A stretch of DNA of 64,000 bases from Lutjanus erythropterus. Lineage: Eukaryota > Chordata > Actinopteri > Lutjaniformes > Lutjanidae. The stretch lies in contig CM034604.1 in assembly GCA_020091685.1 (NCBI GenBank), positions 6,375,820 to 6,439,819 of the forward strand, written 5' to 3'. The notes beneath the pieces are model-generated. The model did no database searches. It saw only the letters and a program-made list of their open reading frames with translations, and was not told the DNA's origin. Numbering within the stretch: position 1 is the first letter of the stretch; each line of letters begins with the position of its first letter. Of the stretch, positions 35,930 through 50,636 are shown piece by piece. The position numbers and the translations under genes were made by a program.

Positions 35930-36480
35930 GGACTTTCACACTGGGTTTGGTTCCCGTTCCCACTCAAAGTACTTGGAACTTGTCCCAGGAACAACTTTTA
36001 ACAGAACTAAAAGGTTCTTTCAGCTTATAGTAGTTTGCGTTTCCACTGCGGTCAAACGACCCACAAAAATTAAGCAATTTCAGCCCGCTGATGTATGAAA
36101 AAGCCTATACAACAAGACTGTACAGCAACAATGATGCCATATAAAGTGATTTCATCGTCTGTGCTCAATTTGGCCATCTGTCAAATGGTTTGTCCTGTAA
36201 TTCCAAGTTTATTTGTTGAACTACAATGAACAAAATCTCAACTGGTTTCCAGCTGAAATAAAATGCTGTGAGCACTCAACCGATCAGAAAAAAGTTCCGT
36301 GCAACAAGTTCCTGTACTTTTGGAAAGTGGTATCCTCAAGCAGAGACATTCTGAGGGGTAAAATAATGTCCCTGGAGCTTAATTTAGACCCTGTTCCCTG
36401 CAGTGGAAACATACGCAGTTCCTGCAAAGGTTCCCAGTCCCTGGGGAAAGCTGTTGTGGTGGAAACAAGTTGATTGTTTT
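35930..36480. mobile_element. Foldback element with GTTTCCACTGC arms
   Basis: GCGTTTCCACTGCGGT near 36037 is mirrored by CCCTGCAGTGGAAACATACGC near 36399. Outer words TTGTCCCAGGAAC and GGTTCCCAGTCCCTGGGGA are also roughly complementary. The exact ends are not resolved. Confidence 0.5.
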
Positions 36481-38908
36481 AAGGAAGTAGGAACCAAGAT
36501 CCCTTCCTGAAACTAACCAAGTAGTTAGTTATTTTTAAAGTGTAATTGCATGTTGCATATTTATTGTTGCAAATTCTTGGAACCAGTGGGCATTGGTGTG
36601 TTGAGGGACAGATTAATACATTGTTGGTCTCAGTCTTTTCACAGGATTTGTTGATAATAGGAACAATATGTAATGCCAAGCTCATACTTTCACAAAAGAA
36701 GCCTGAAGACAGTGTAAAGATGTGTTTTAAATGTCCTATATCTCATGCTGTTTCAGTAACCCATTGTTAAGACTCAGTGTGTTGCCATCGAATAATAATT
36801 TCTATTATTTTCTAATGATTCTATTTAAATACACAGTTGCCTAATCAGACATTGGCACTGGGAATGATGCTAACTGTAAGAAAGCTGAAAAGTGGTGAAC
36901 GTGGCTATAGATAACAGCATTAGCCTTCTAGGCAACAATGACAGCTTGCCTAAGAAGACACCAAGTATATTTAGGAATGATATTCCAGAAGAGTTAACAA
37001 TAAAGCTAAATATTGAAACCTTTGCTATACGGCAGGTTAAGCTTAGCAGCAAACTGTAATAGATGTATTTCAGACATAAATTGGAGATTCTGTCTATATT
37101 CTGTAAATTTCTAGCCTACATTTTTGTTAAAAGTGATCATTACAAAGCCTAATAGACTGTTCTGTTGTCTAGAAAAGGGCTGTTGAGTAAGTAATGAAGT
37201 ATTTCCTTAAATGTGAGGGCCAAGTTTGAATATAAAGGAGTCAAGACACACAAACAAACAATAAAATGGTGGCCACAGTTTCCCATATAAAAACGTGAAT
37301 CATCAACAAACATTGACACTGCAGTGTGCAAGGAATAAGATCTAGTATACTGGTAACATTCCACTGTTTATTACTGGCCTACTGTGTTCAACTTTTTTCC
37401 CTTTTTATTCTTTTTTTTAAGAAAATTCTGTCATTAAAAATCTTTCTATAGTATATTTTTTCTTAGAAAATATAGAAAAAGAGTCATTTACAGTTATTTT
37501 ACACATGAAATATCCTCTGGCTTTTTGTTTTGGAACAGATATGACTCGTTTTGTTCTTTTGCAGCACATGGTGTTACAGAATATGCATCGAAACAACAAA
37601 CATAAGTCAGTACAGCGTAGCAGAAATGAAAAATACGCAGACTTCATACAGGAAAATTAAATACATGCATACATACAATACAGTGCCATGCAAACACAGT
37701 CCATTTTGGGAAGTAAATTATTTAAGATTTGCATTTCTTTCCCGTGTTTCAAACATTTCATGCCTTCTTGCTATACATACATGACATGGCTTTTACATAA
37801 TGTGACGTTCACTGCAGCTGCTGCAGGAAGTAGCTCACCAAAAACTTGTCATTTCTAAGTAGGGCAATGTTTGGTTGATGAAAGTTATAAGGTTTTTTCA
37901 TTGACAATTCAGCACTTTTTACTTTTTAAACTCCACAAAAGCATCACATTTGTTTGTGGTAAAGTATGACAGCTACAAGATGATTCTTTTCCACCTTGTT
38001 TGTTGATATTAATTTACACAAGAAGTGGGTTTAATAGCCTTTTTGATAACTAGTGATTTCTCACTTCCCTCGCACACTCCTTTGTCAAACATCAACACAT
38101 ATTTCTCACTGACATTTGGTCCAGTATGAACATTCTGATCTCCCCCCCGCTGCCTGGTTAGCTGTCCTGTGTGTCACGTTCTCAGTGGCAGCACAAAGAA
38201 ACCAGACAGCACTGTCCCCACAATGACAGCCCCTTGAGAACCAGCCAATCCCCTCAGAAGGTATTGACTGATCTGCAATCGGCCACATCTGCTCACATAT
38301 GGGTCCTCTCTATCACATGCCACCAGCTAAGATCTGCCTGCCGGAGGTCAGTGAGAGATTGGTATCTGTCGGGGCTGCTGACCTTGAGTGTGTTTGTTTT
38401 GGGACCGCAGCGGAGATTCTTATCGGGGCTTGGCACACGTAGATAATACTGTTTACCCTCTGGGGAGACAACAGCCATTTAAAGACTTCTAAGACTGAAT
38501 ACTGAGGAAGGGTACTTTTGATGGAATGTCATTTGAAGTATTAAGGGCAACATATGCTCAGGTACTACATGAACAAGACCAGCCACTGGCCTACAGGTGG
38601 CAGTAGTGGTCTGCACCTTCATTTTTGCAACCTTCTCAATAGAGAGCCGAAGTCTTGACGTCACTTCCTGACTAAGATGCTGTTCCATTAGTTTCCACAA
38701 GTCAATGGAATCTCACATTAGGGTGTCTTCAGCTGGCCTTTTTGAAATGCTTTAATGTTCATGTTTCATGTGCTCCATATTTTAAGGTTGATTAGTATCT
38801 TTTATAGTACTTGCTATTTGCTATTTGAACCCTTCATGACTGCAACAAAGGTAAACAATGACTATTAGCATTTAAAAAAAACTGTTAACACTATGACAAT
38901 CTTTCTCT
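36481..38908. other. Non-coding sequence, nothing recognised
   Basis: No TIR, tandem repeat or coding signal that I can support. 38106-38480 is GC-richer but has only unrelated short frames on both strands. Confidence 0.4.
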
Positions 38909-39882
38909 TAGAGATCTTCACGGGTCCACCCGAACCCCAGCAACTGAGATCCAAACCTGGGACCCATACAGATTCGGATACAAGTTTTATGTGGTCCGGG
39001 TTGGGTCCTGTTCCCTGGTCCCTGGTCTGTTTTACATTAAACATAATACCCGAGTGGATCCAACAAAACCCGGTTGTGATCAGACAGCACTGATGATGAC
39101 ATGCATCTGTGGCCACAGGGTGGTACCAAGTGATCTGTGCAAGTGAGTCCCTGTACTCTGGAGCTGAAAGGTCAGAGAGCAGAGGTCAGAGGTCAGCACA
39201 GATGATAGCAAATTAGCAATGTTAGCAACTGTGGCAACAAAGAAGCAATTATCATTAAAGGGCACAGTCAGTTGTCTTTTATTATTATTCTAGCTGTAAT
39301 AAACCTTCAAAGCTGATTCAAAATGAGTCACGTTTGTTATCTGGCATCATGACATGGGTTAGCCATGTGGTTTCCATCTTTTCTGGGACCTGGATCACCT
39401 GATTATGTCCCACCTTCATGAACCCAGGTGGGGTCCACATGTGGGTCCTACTTGGTCACAATGTGGGTAACTGATCTAGAGCCATTATGGAACCTGGGGA
39501 GAATCCTATATAGGGCCCTTTTTCAGCCCATTTAGCACCTACATGTATCCCGTATACAAATGACAGCTGGAATTTACTAACTCTGTTGGTGAGCAAGATG
39601 GTTTATAAGCATTGTGGCCAGGCACAGAGGAGAGGGCTATTAACATTACATTATTTACAACACAAAGTTTGGTTTTAAAACTTGTAAATTAACAGCAATT
39701 TCTTAATAATCAGCTGAGCTGATCAGGTCTGTGTCTCCAGGCCAGTTTCAGGTCCACAATTTCTCAGTTCTGCATTGGTCAGGCTCCCGGTTTTCAAATA
39801 ACAGGCAGGTTCAGTTCTGGGTAGTATATTTTCAGGTGTTTTGGTTTCATGAATGAATTTTCAGATCCATGAAGACCTCTAC
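38909..39882. mobile_element. hAT-type non-autonomous element
   Basis: The ends TAGAGATCTTCACGGGTCC (38909) and, in reverse complement, TAGAGGTCTTCATGGATCT (39882) match at 15 of 19 bases and begin with the T/CAGAG typical of hAT ends. The flanking octamers are CTTTCTCT (38901-38908) and CTTTCTAG (39883-39890), agreeing at the first six bases, as for an aged 8-bp target duplication. Near the left end are CCACCCGAACCC-type words. No transposase. Confidence 0.65.
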
Positions 39883-39889
39883 TTTCTAG

Positions 39890-41716
39890 TATACTGAGCA
39901 TGATCGTTTCTGTTTTTCCTTAGCTAATATCCATCATATTTATGCAGTTAAACTGTTGATATTAACCAACAATGGTCTTAGGGGGAAATGGTGTACATTA
40001 AAGCAACTAACTGATTTTGGTCACTTGGGGGCAATGAAACATCCTGAAATCTTGACATACGATTACCCTTGCTGCTGTGGCAAATGTGTTAGCACTTCCA
40101 GCAGATGTGTTTGTGTTCCTGATGGCCTGACAAAGTCAAATATTCACTCTTTTTTTTAGCTCTATTTTGGTCTCTACCAACTCCTTAGGGACATATTTAG
40201 CTTTATGGCTGCTAAATGCTCCAGCCATGCACCAGCTAGTTGCTAACTTTGTCTGCTGTTTGGTGCAAGTCAGGTAATGTACACAGGATTATTACAAACA
40301 TCCATATGATTTCAACTGTGATTTTCTTACTTGGGGAACGAAGCCCGGAAGTTCTAGTCAGACTTCGGCTCTTTATCAGGTCTTCACACTATTTAGAGAC
40401 AGTGTACATTACAAAAAGTGCATCGCTGTTTAATTTAAAGCCTGCTTCATAATTTGCTTCACAAACCTGAACAACATTAAATAGCAACCACTAAATTAGC
40501 TTGAATAATTCATGATTCATGGTTGATTTATGTGAAAGTTCAAACTTACTGAGACTTTTTTGTTTTTATAGAAATCTGTCAAACAAAAAAAAAAAAAAAA
40601 AGAAAAGAAAAAAAATTCTGTACACTATTTGGCACCACTGCTAGTTTTGAGTCACATTCAGACCTTCCGATTTACCAGTGCCATGCCATTAAGCCTTTTT
40701 AAGTGGATCACAGAGACATTCATACCCTCACAGAAACTTTCCATTGTTACTGACCTGCTAGAAAGTTCAATATTTCGAGCCTCACTTTTGGTTTTTACTG
40801 GTCTGGTGCAAAAGCAGTTTAGGATTTACTTAAGTCATACTCAGGCTTACTGCCTTTTCAAATACTGCTGCACGACAGTCACTTATCACTTGCTCTTCAT
40901 ACGCTGCAGCCCACTGCAGTTCTTTTTGCCATTGCCTAACACCTTACGTGACCTCTGGGATAAAGCAGAAATATTGGTCTCCTGCTACTATAAACCTAGA
41001 CAGTTCTATTCACACGATGCAATGTGCAAGATAATTCTTCATAATGGACACAGTGTATGCCATCTGCCCAGTTCAGCTGTTTAGCTATTTTTAATGTTAC
41101 AGAAAAGCATGCGGTGTGCTTTCTTTCCACAGTTTCTCTCTTTCCACTGAATTTGGTTTCATTTCTTTATGCTCTTATCGAGGTGTGTGCACAGTCATCT
41201 CCTGCACAATTTAGTTTGTACATCTTTGTATGATCGCACGAACCCCTTTTACCAACTTGTCTGAGTGTCCTTGGCTTAACAGACTGCTTTTGCTCCTCAC
41301 TCGCTTCTTTTGAGATAAGGGCTGCAGGAGATGAACATAGAATTGCTAATATTTAAATGGACTAACATACTGTACGTTTAGAATTTACTTACAGATTTAG
41401 CAAGCATAGGTTCCGGTAACTAACTTGTTTTTATATACCAAATAGTTGGGAAAGAGCTTTAGAACCATGAGCATGTTGCAGTTTGTGCAAATGAGATACA
41501 CTGTCCAGACTGAAGGACTGAATGACCGACCAGTGGGGCTGCGTTCTACTCTGGCCAGCTTAGCTGCTATTGGTTGGGAGTGACCAGTGCCCACTCCTCA
41601 GGGGACATCTCGCACACTCCTGCACCTTGAGAGGTGCCTCACCTTTGGAGAACACCTCTAATCCACCAATAACTGACGGATATCCACTGATACTCATTGC
41701 TAAAATTACAAACCAC
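39890..41716 (-). other. ptchd4: Probable ptchd4 3' UTR and immediate downstream flank
   Basis: This follows the ptchd4 stop codon on the minus strand. No AATAAA is visible on the minus strand in the first kilobase or so. ATTAAA variants occur at 41090-41095 and 40429-40434, so transcript ends near either are possible but unproven. A run of about 18 A on the plus strand lies near 40584-40601. No other coding potential is convincing. Confidence 0.35.
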
Positions 41717-43440
<1,724 letters not shown>

Positions 43441-44989
43441 TGCACTGATGTGTTAGCACTGTGTACATCGAAAATGACATGGTCTGGAAAATTGTTCTAT
43501 TTGCACGATATAATCATTCCAAGCAAGTGAAATGGTCCATTTCTCAGAGGAAGTTCTGAAGCAGTGGTTTCTTGTACCACTGAGTAAGTTTGTTAGAATA
43601 CACCAGATTCCTAATCAATTTTTGTTACTGCTATGCCATATCTGAATTACAAAACATGATTTTATCAATTCAACAGACAAACAAAATGTTGTGCAAATAA
43701 GAAACAAAGGCAAATTCGTATTTCTTCCCATTTGGATCTCATTTTGAAATGTTTATGCTACCATAACAACTGCTCTGAAAATAATATAATATGGGCACCC
43801 CTAATGGTCAAGCCACATACCACATAACCCCTTGTTTGATTTCAGCATGGGGCCTTTGTTGCATTTGCCCCCATAATATAATATAATTTTCCTGTATATG
43901 TCAACATTACCCTAGTTTGCAACAAACCAAAGCATGCTACAAAAGTTGACCCCAAAATACATGAAACCACATTCTTTCAGCATCATTACAGCCAGAAAAG
44001 GACTTCTTGTTGTACCTATTACCATTTCCGTGGCCCACATGCAATACATATTGTGTTATAGACTTGTTGGGTGGGAACAGTTATTTCAGATGTCCCAAAT
44101 TTACTGCATATACAAGGTTAGGTGACTAGCCTCTGGAACATTTCCAGTGCTTTGATGGGCAAGACACTCTCAGCACAAAACAACTGCTATAAAATATCCT
44201 GTTCTTTGTGTGGAAACACCCTTTTATTTCAAGGCTGAAGCTATTGGTTGTTGGATTTGGTGGGTTGGCTGGCTGGAGTGTGTAAGAGCCACTACACTGA
44301 AAGAGTCAGAGTGGAAAACAGGTAGAAGTGATTGCCTAAATAAAACAGCTGCTACAGCGAACTGAAGGTGCCAAGTCTGCTTGTTGTTTCAACTTTTCTG
44401 TTTTTTAAGGTGTCCTGACGGCCTGAAATGCCAGGCTTGCCAGAGGATCTGGACCAGTCACTTGCCAAGACTGAAAGCAGTCAGAGAGTGACAAGTCCAA
44501 AAAAGAAAAAGAAGTTAAGTTGAACTCCTAAGGGGTATTTTGATAAGAAGCATCCAATTGCTGACCTTAAAGGGACTTTTTATGTGAATGTTCAATCCCT
44601 GTTGATGGTAAATGTAGTCAACTGATGCAATAAATTCCTCAGTGCGTGCTATATATATATGTGTATGTCAACAAATTTTCTCCTGCTTGTGAAGCCATGC
44701 CAACAGTGCCTATATGTACCAAGATGCATTGTGCACAAGCTTTGAGTGCCCATGCCCATATTCCTGGTATCACTACCCTAGCATGTAACTATTACATCAA
44801 CAAAATCACCGTGACATCACTACTAGTACACGAAGAATAAGAAATGTTGCTCCTTAGGAGCTGCCATGTTGAGTACACTCTTCAATACACTGTCAAGGAG
44901 AATGAAAAAATGCACTGATGTGTTGGGTATTTTTGTACCAGCACTGGCAAGGCTGCTAAACAATTTCAGCATGACAAGACAGATTAAAA
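43441..44989 (-). other. ptchd4 intron, first part: no recognisable element
   Basis: This is AT-rich unique-looking sequence upstream of the exon. I see no PTCHD4 exon, transposon end or RNA gene here; a short (AT)n run is at 44650-44660. It is taken as intron because the exon acceptor faces it and the N-terminal third of the protein is missing from the window. Confidence 0.5.
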
Positions 44990-45870
44990 ATTAAATTAAA
45001 CCCGAAATTTGAACGGCCTTGGTTTGGCTCCTCTAATAGAGACGCAGGCTTTCCTTTTCTCTTCATATCTGAGATAGAGTTGTCCACTGTCCTCTCTAGC
45101 ATGCATCAGTAAATGGCATCCAAATCTGTCTGCAGCAGCAGGCCCATTCATGTGAGTCAAATCTGTGGGATTTTCACCAGTCAAAAATATAGACATGAAT
45201 ACATGGCGTTCAAAGGCATATGCTCCATAGTGCAAAATCTCCCACACAGGAACACCCGCCCACCCACGCACACTGTTCATTTATTTGTGAAATGCCGGAG
45301 CTGCATTTCTGATGGAGGGGAAAAACTGCTGCGAGGGAATGTGTTATGAATTTCTGAACATGGGAATCAATTTAATGTTCCTCCACCATGTAAATATTTC
45401 AGTGAGAGTGAACACTGGATTCGGCCTATCTGCACATTTCTCTGCTTTGAAATATTCCTTTCAAACCCAGCAGGTGGACAGTGAAGTGAAGGGGGGGATT
45501 GCTAACCTTGACGGCATTATAAATTTCCCCTAGTCTGACACGGAGGAAAGAAGTTAATTAACTATAAAGGATTAGTCCTATGTAATGAGTCGGCTAGATG
45601 GCTCTTCCTGCTTTTAGTTTTATTAAGCTGTGCGGCGAGTCAATTAGTTAGTGTCAGTTGGTTTAGAGGGTGTGGGGAGAGGGGAGATTCACGCCCAGGG
45701 TTTTTCCAGCATTACACCAGGGGCATCCGCACGTGTTTCCCTTCCTCAGCTGGCAAATAGGATGTTAAGTAGCGTGTCATTTTGTAGACATGATTGGAAA
45801 AGCACTGGGATTCATTACCGTGATTGATTTCTGGCAGGTGGAGGTGAATTATAACAAAGGATTTTAACAA
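44990..45870. promoter_or_regulatory. Candidate conserved non-coding block in the ptchd4 intron
   Basis: This stretch lacks the simple repeats and TIRs that fill the rest of the window. It has mixed base composition and clustered AT-hook/homeodomain-like words (TTAATTAA near 45555, CAATTAGTTAG near 45640) beside E-box words (CACGTG near 45732, CAGGTGG near 45836). A 94-codon minus-strand ORF at 44996-45280 has no recognisable domain. Enhancer-like function is inference only. Confidence 0.3.
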
Positions 45871-46195
45871 AAGTCAGTTGACAGCATATTTACTAGCACG
45901 TGTCTCACAAAATGTTTATTAACATACAATTATATTGTATCAGTAAAGTCCTTTTATACTATATATTATCTAATGTAATTAACATTAGCAATGCACAAGC
46001 AATCAGTGATTCAGTTGAGGACTTGTCTTGACATGTCAGGACATGTGGTGTAGGGGAGAAAAACTATCAAAACTACAGCATAGTATTGTGATGTTTTGTG
46101 TGGCATGAATGTATTGATACACAGACAGCAAGTGCTATGTGAATTATAGTATCAGGACAAGTTGACACTGATGTAATTTACTCATGTTCAGTGAT

Positions 46196-46460
46196 TTACA
46201 AATCCCCCCAAAATTCCTAAAAAAGTTGGAATGCTGTCTAAAATGCTCATCTGCTCATCTAAAGTTCACATTTTAATTTGTTTTTAGAAAACACTGGCGT
46301 CGTGTGCTCCGGGGCTGAAGAGGATAAGGATCTGTGGTTCAGAAGCCAGCATCTGTGATTTTATGGATGTGTGTTAGTTCCCATGGCATCATGGGTAAAT
46401 TGCACATCTGTGAAGGCACTATTGATGCTGATAGGTACATACAGGTTTTGGAGCAACATA
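46196..46460 (+). mobile_element. Tc1/mariner element, 5' end and transposase fragment
   Basis: The start (CAAATCCCCCCAAAATTCCT, then AAAAAAGTTGGAATGCTGTC) resembles the terminal repeat of a common fish Tc1/mariner family. A plus-strand frame from 46334 reads VQKPASVILWMC, HGIMGKLHICEGTID and DRYIQVLEQHI, the central DDE-transposase block with its W-G-x-F-like and EGxxNAxxYxxxLE-like pattern. It breaks at about 46460; no 3' half or catalytic tail remains. Confidence 0.75.
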
Positions 46461-46985
46461 TCCCAGATAACACGCATACATCTCACCGACGTCGACCTCA
46501 GATCGTACGTCGGCATTCTACTCCTGACGTCTGTAAATGCATCGGAGAAGCATCGGCCCATAGCAGGGACATGGTTTGCCAGAGGGCGGGACTATGTGCA
46601 CTCCACTAATGGTTAAAACTGGTTAAAAGTAACATTTGCATTTTGGAACATAAAATAGCAAACTTAAACTACTCTGTCATGCATCATGGGAAACTAAGGC
46701 TCTCAGCACTATCTACAGCACACGTGAACATCACGAGCCACAATACTACAGCGCTTCACAATGGTTGGAGGATGCTATTACAGAAGTCCAAGGCTCTGGA
46801 GCATGGATTGAACAACATGAACAACTTCCCAGAAGGTGAAAGCTGACTGGATGTGACCCCCAACACAGTCCATCAACATCAACTGACACGGAACATTTCA
46901 CTGCCAAACTGAAGTTAAGTGTCAGCCTCATGTAACCTTACACATAAAAAAGGGAATATGACATATATTACTTATTCAATTCAAA
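46461..46985. other. Repeat-like sequence after the Tc1 break
   Basis: AGATAACACGCATACATCTC with GACGTCGACCTCAGATCGTA resembles the end of a different interspersed repeat, perhaps a nested insertion. The rest (to 46985) has no recognisable feature. Confidence 0.3.
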
Positions 46986-47085
46986 ACGTGGAGAGAGACG
47001 CCTTCGACATGCAACCGGTTGGAACCAAACCAGGGATTCCAGGGCCTCATGGCACGAGTCCCAACCACTGGGCCGCCAGGACACC
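46986..47085 (-). mobile_element. tRNA-derived SINE (head part)
   Basis: Read on the minus strand from 47085: a box A-like stretch TGGCGGCCCAGTGGTTGGGA (47078 downward), then a box B-like GGTTTGGTTCCAACC (47031-47017), then GGTTGCATGTC and CTCTCTCC, the head-to-tail order of a common fish SINE. It is an RNA polymerase III promoter relic. No functional tRNA fold is claimed. Confidence 0.65.
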
Positions 47086-48239
47086 GTGAGAATTTTGATG
47101 ATTAATGGACATTGTGGATTGTGAAAAATGCCCATCTTAAGTTTCCGGAGCGAAACAGGACATCTTCATATTGGTTTTCCGAAACCAAAAGATATTGAAT
47201 TTTCAATTATATAAAGCAGCAAAAAGGCGGAAATCCTCACAGTGAAGTGAGGCTGGAGCCAACAACTTGTGGATTGATTAATTTTCTCCAAATAAAGAGA
47301 ATGATGATGAACTTTTTTTTTCCCTTTTGCACTTTTTTAATGGTTTGAACGTCACATCTAGGGTAAAGATACACAGATGTAATAAACATGTTCATCATCA
47401 ACATATAAAAGAATATGGCATATTAGCGTCATTGTAGTAAATGTTATAAAACATTCAAAAACACCGGTAAGACCCTTCACACAGACCTGATTTAAGAAGT
47501 CTTGAGACTATAGTGTTGGTACTATATATTTTGATCAGGTCTGCTTTCTAGTAAGAGCAGAGCTCATTTTATCAATGACAAACACTTGGGAGATTTCACA
47601 CCTGTCTTGTCTCTCCGTGAGACTCCCTTTGTCTTTGAAAGCTCCGTGCTCAAAAGTGAGAAGAATCCCAATTAGAAGGGCTGAGAGAGAGGGAACTGAA
47701 AGAGTGCAAGCAAAGATCAAAAATGGCAACACGCTCACTGGGCTGATATGTATTCACACCCATGTCAAACCGAGACAGACGCTCCGCTGGGCAGCGTTCT
47801 TGAACTGAGCAACGAGAACAGCAAGGGCAGCAGCCTGCACCTCTTTGTGTTAGTGAATATGAAAGTGTTGCTTTTTCCCAGATTTTCTTAAATCTATCAG
47901 GACATTTGACATGGTGACTTAATCAAAGCAAATGACTATAAAAAATAATATTGTTTTATGAAACATGACAGGAGGAGATTGAATGTTGCCTTCAGGGGAA
48001 TGGTTTCTATTTTGGCTCATAGCTTAGTGTTTGTCTCAACAAAATAAAGATACAGTCTGATTTAAGGTGCTGGTTGTACTTTCAACCTATAATATTTATA
48101 TTATTAATATTTATAATTCAAGCATTTAATGTGGAAATTTCAAATAAAGCTAAATTAAAATGGGATGCACCACATAGGCCTGGGTAGTAAAACAATAGTG
48201 ATATGCACCAGCAAGACACCTCATCAATAGCAAGAAGAA
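47086..48239. other. Intronic sequence, nothing recognised
   Basis: No ORF or repeat that I can support. A T-run lies near 47312-47321. Confidence 0.4.
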
Positions 48240-48690
48240 AATTGGGTAATGCTTCAATTTCCAGGTTTCATAATTTCATGGTGTGTAGGTGGTAATTACT
48301 AAGTGATATATTTGAAATGTCTTAGAAATTACCCACAAAACTCATGGTTAAGTTTGTGATTTTTTTTTTCATGTAGTTGGTGGCAATTTGGGGTAAGTTT
48401 GCAGTTAATTTCAAAGACAGTTCAAATATGTGAAATGGTAAATACTACCTACTTGCATAAAAATGACACTTGCGAATTATCACATACCTCAAAAAAAATG
48501 TGGGGATAATCTGTGGGTAAATTCAGAGAAATTTAAAATATGTTTATAATTTACCATCAACTGCATGAAAGTGGTACTTGCTACTTATCACATAAGTAAC
48601 CATTAGATTTGTGGGTAATTTATAAGAAATTTCAATATATTACTTGGTAAATATCACCTATTTAGCATGAAATTGCGAGACCTGAACTGT
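48240..48690 (+). repeat. Degenerate tandem repeat, unit about 105 bp
   Basis: CATAAAAATGACACTTGC (about 48457) and CATGAAAGTGGTACTTGC (about 48563) are about 105 bp apart. Each is followed by TATCACATA, a GTGGGTAA word and AGAAATTT.AA.ATAT. At least three diverged units are visible, the first around 48270-48440. Confidence 0.65.
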
Positions 48691-49059
48691 CATGTAATCA
48701 CATTAACAAATACACCCTGTCTTATCAACATATCCCTTGATAACTGAGCGTGCTATGACACACACAGCCAATCATGTTGTTTGGTTGTACCACTGACATG
48801 TGACACAACATGTGCAGACAGTGAGGAAATGGTTAATAAAAAAGGACAGGTAAGGCAGTCTTTTTTAAAAGTCTATCAAGTCAAGTACCTGTGTGCCTTG
48901 AAAAATAATAAAGTGAGTAAATTCAATTAGGTTTGTTAAAATTGACCTTTTCCCCCTCGTTTTATCAATAAAAATAATTACCAGTACTTATCCATATCAA
49001 CAGAAATTTCACATTTTATCCTGATAACTCTTTTAGTTATATTGCCCAGCCCTATCACA

Positions 49060-49725
49060 AAATAAACTAGTTCTTACAAAGAGATTAGTTGTTACTAAAT
49101 CTTTACCCCCAGCTGCTGTCAGGTTTAAATGAACCAAATGACAGAACTAAAATTATCTAGCTAATGCATGACCCATTAATGAAGAAGAATACAGTAGGTA
49201 GTACAGAATAAGGGTCTGGGTATGGATACTCTTTAATGATGCAAACTGGGAAGCTTTGAAAATGCATTTTTCAAAAGTAAAACAAAATACCTCTAAGTAC
49301 AAAAAAAGATAGCAATAAAATTAGGCTATATTACTGGTTAGTATGATCCAATATATATTTCTCATTATAAACTGCATAATTAGCCTACTAAGTCTGAGAT
49401 GTATATTTATGTGTACATAATAAAAGTAAGAAAATGTTTACATTTACAAAGACAATAGTTAGTTATTTTTGGAAGGTGTACTGCAGCTTGTCACCAGCTA
49501 TGTATTAAGTTTAAACTTAGCTTCATTATTCATAAGTCTTAACTAAGTGGATACACATAATTAAATTCAAACAGGGTGAACCACACAAAATAGTTCTTAC
49601 GTAGTTATTTGTTACTAAATATTTACACCAGCTAACTGCTAGGTATAACTCTTGCATGGCTAACTTATTTGACAAAGCTAACTAGAGCTTGCTAATGTAA
49701 TACCCATTTAGTGGGGAGTCAAGGT
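49060..49725 (+). repeat. Duplicated segment, spacing about 520 bp
   Basis: CACAAAATAAACTAGTTCTTAC ... TTGTTACTAAATCTTTAC..CCAGCT.CTG (from 49060) recurs as CACAAAATAGTTCTTAC ... TTGTTACTAAATATTTACACCAGCTAACTG (from 49583). Both continue to an AGCTAATG..TGACCCATT or GCTAATGTAATACCCATT word. Confidence 0.5.
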
Positions 49726-50636
49726 AATAAACCTGACACTTTCATGTCATTTAAACTGAGGAGATTTTGAGAGAAAAATAACACAATACACATCTAATTA
49801 CAAAATGTTATGGTAATAGCATTAGCATTAGACCAAATGTCCAAAGAGTGTCAGTTAGCTGCATAATTTCCCGCTCATTCTGAATTGCTTGACTCTCAGC
49901 TCTCAACTCTCAAAGACATAGGCAAGTTTTCCTTGTATGTATATATTGCAATACTTTTTTCCAAGCATGGTGAAGGCATGTCCCGCCCAGCTCTGCCTCT
50001 GATTGGCTTACCCCACTCCTCATGCCTACAGCTACCGACCCAACCAGCAAAGCTAATCGGAGTCAGAGCAGGACAGGTCATGACATCACCATTCTATGAA
50101 AAAAACATAGCTGACAGCTTTGTGTTCCAGAGGTTTCCTGTGATTTTAGACAGACAACACAGTAGTCAGTAAACTAGCTAGTAGTTACTGAATACTTCAG
50201 GACTTAACACACAAAGTTAGTAATGGGTTCAGTAATAGCTAGTGCAACCCAATATAGGTGTTTAAACTTTCATCCAGTGGTCAAATAAAGGCAAAGCCTG
50301 GTATAGTGTGGACGGTGCAGAAGCTTTAATCAATGACAACGTGAAAAAAGCAGGAGGGAGAGGAGCACATGGCTGGCAGCATGACTGCCGTTCAATGCTA
50401 ATCAGCTTTGGAGGAAACCGGCAGTTCTCTCAATGTCTGAATGCTGATAGAGGCAAAACTGAATGTCCAAATTCTTACTTGGGCCTCTATGACGGTAAAG
50501 AGATATGAACGGATGACGAAGGCAGAGCGGGGGTGAGGTAACACAGCAACAGAGGCGAGGAGAGAGGCTGCGTTCCCCATTATTGCAGTGATAAAACTAA
50601 ATCAGTGACACCGTGATGTCCCCGAAACAACAGCGC
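49726..50636. other. Intronic sequence, nothing recognised
   Basis: A TCCCGCCCAGCTCTGCCTCT word near 49980 is GC-rich but not diagnostic. Short ORFs only. Confidence 0.35.

Noticed and set aside
40629-41084. 151-codon plus-strand ORF antisense to the region after the ptchd4 stop
   Set aside because: No domain, no codon bias and no splice or promoter context. It most likely lies opposite the ptchd4 3' UTR.
44996-45280. 94-codon minus-strand ORF in the intron
   Set aside because: It has the right strand for a ptchd4 exon but no resemblance to any part of PTCHD4, and no splice sites or membrane segment fit.
46986-47085. Possible tRNA gene on the minus strand
   Set aside because: Box A and box B are recognisable, but the stems do not form a proper cloverleaf and the 3' part continues as a SINE body.
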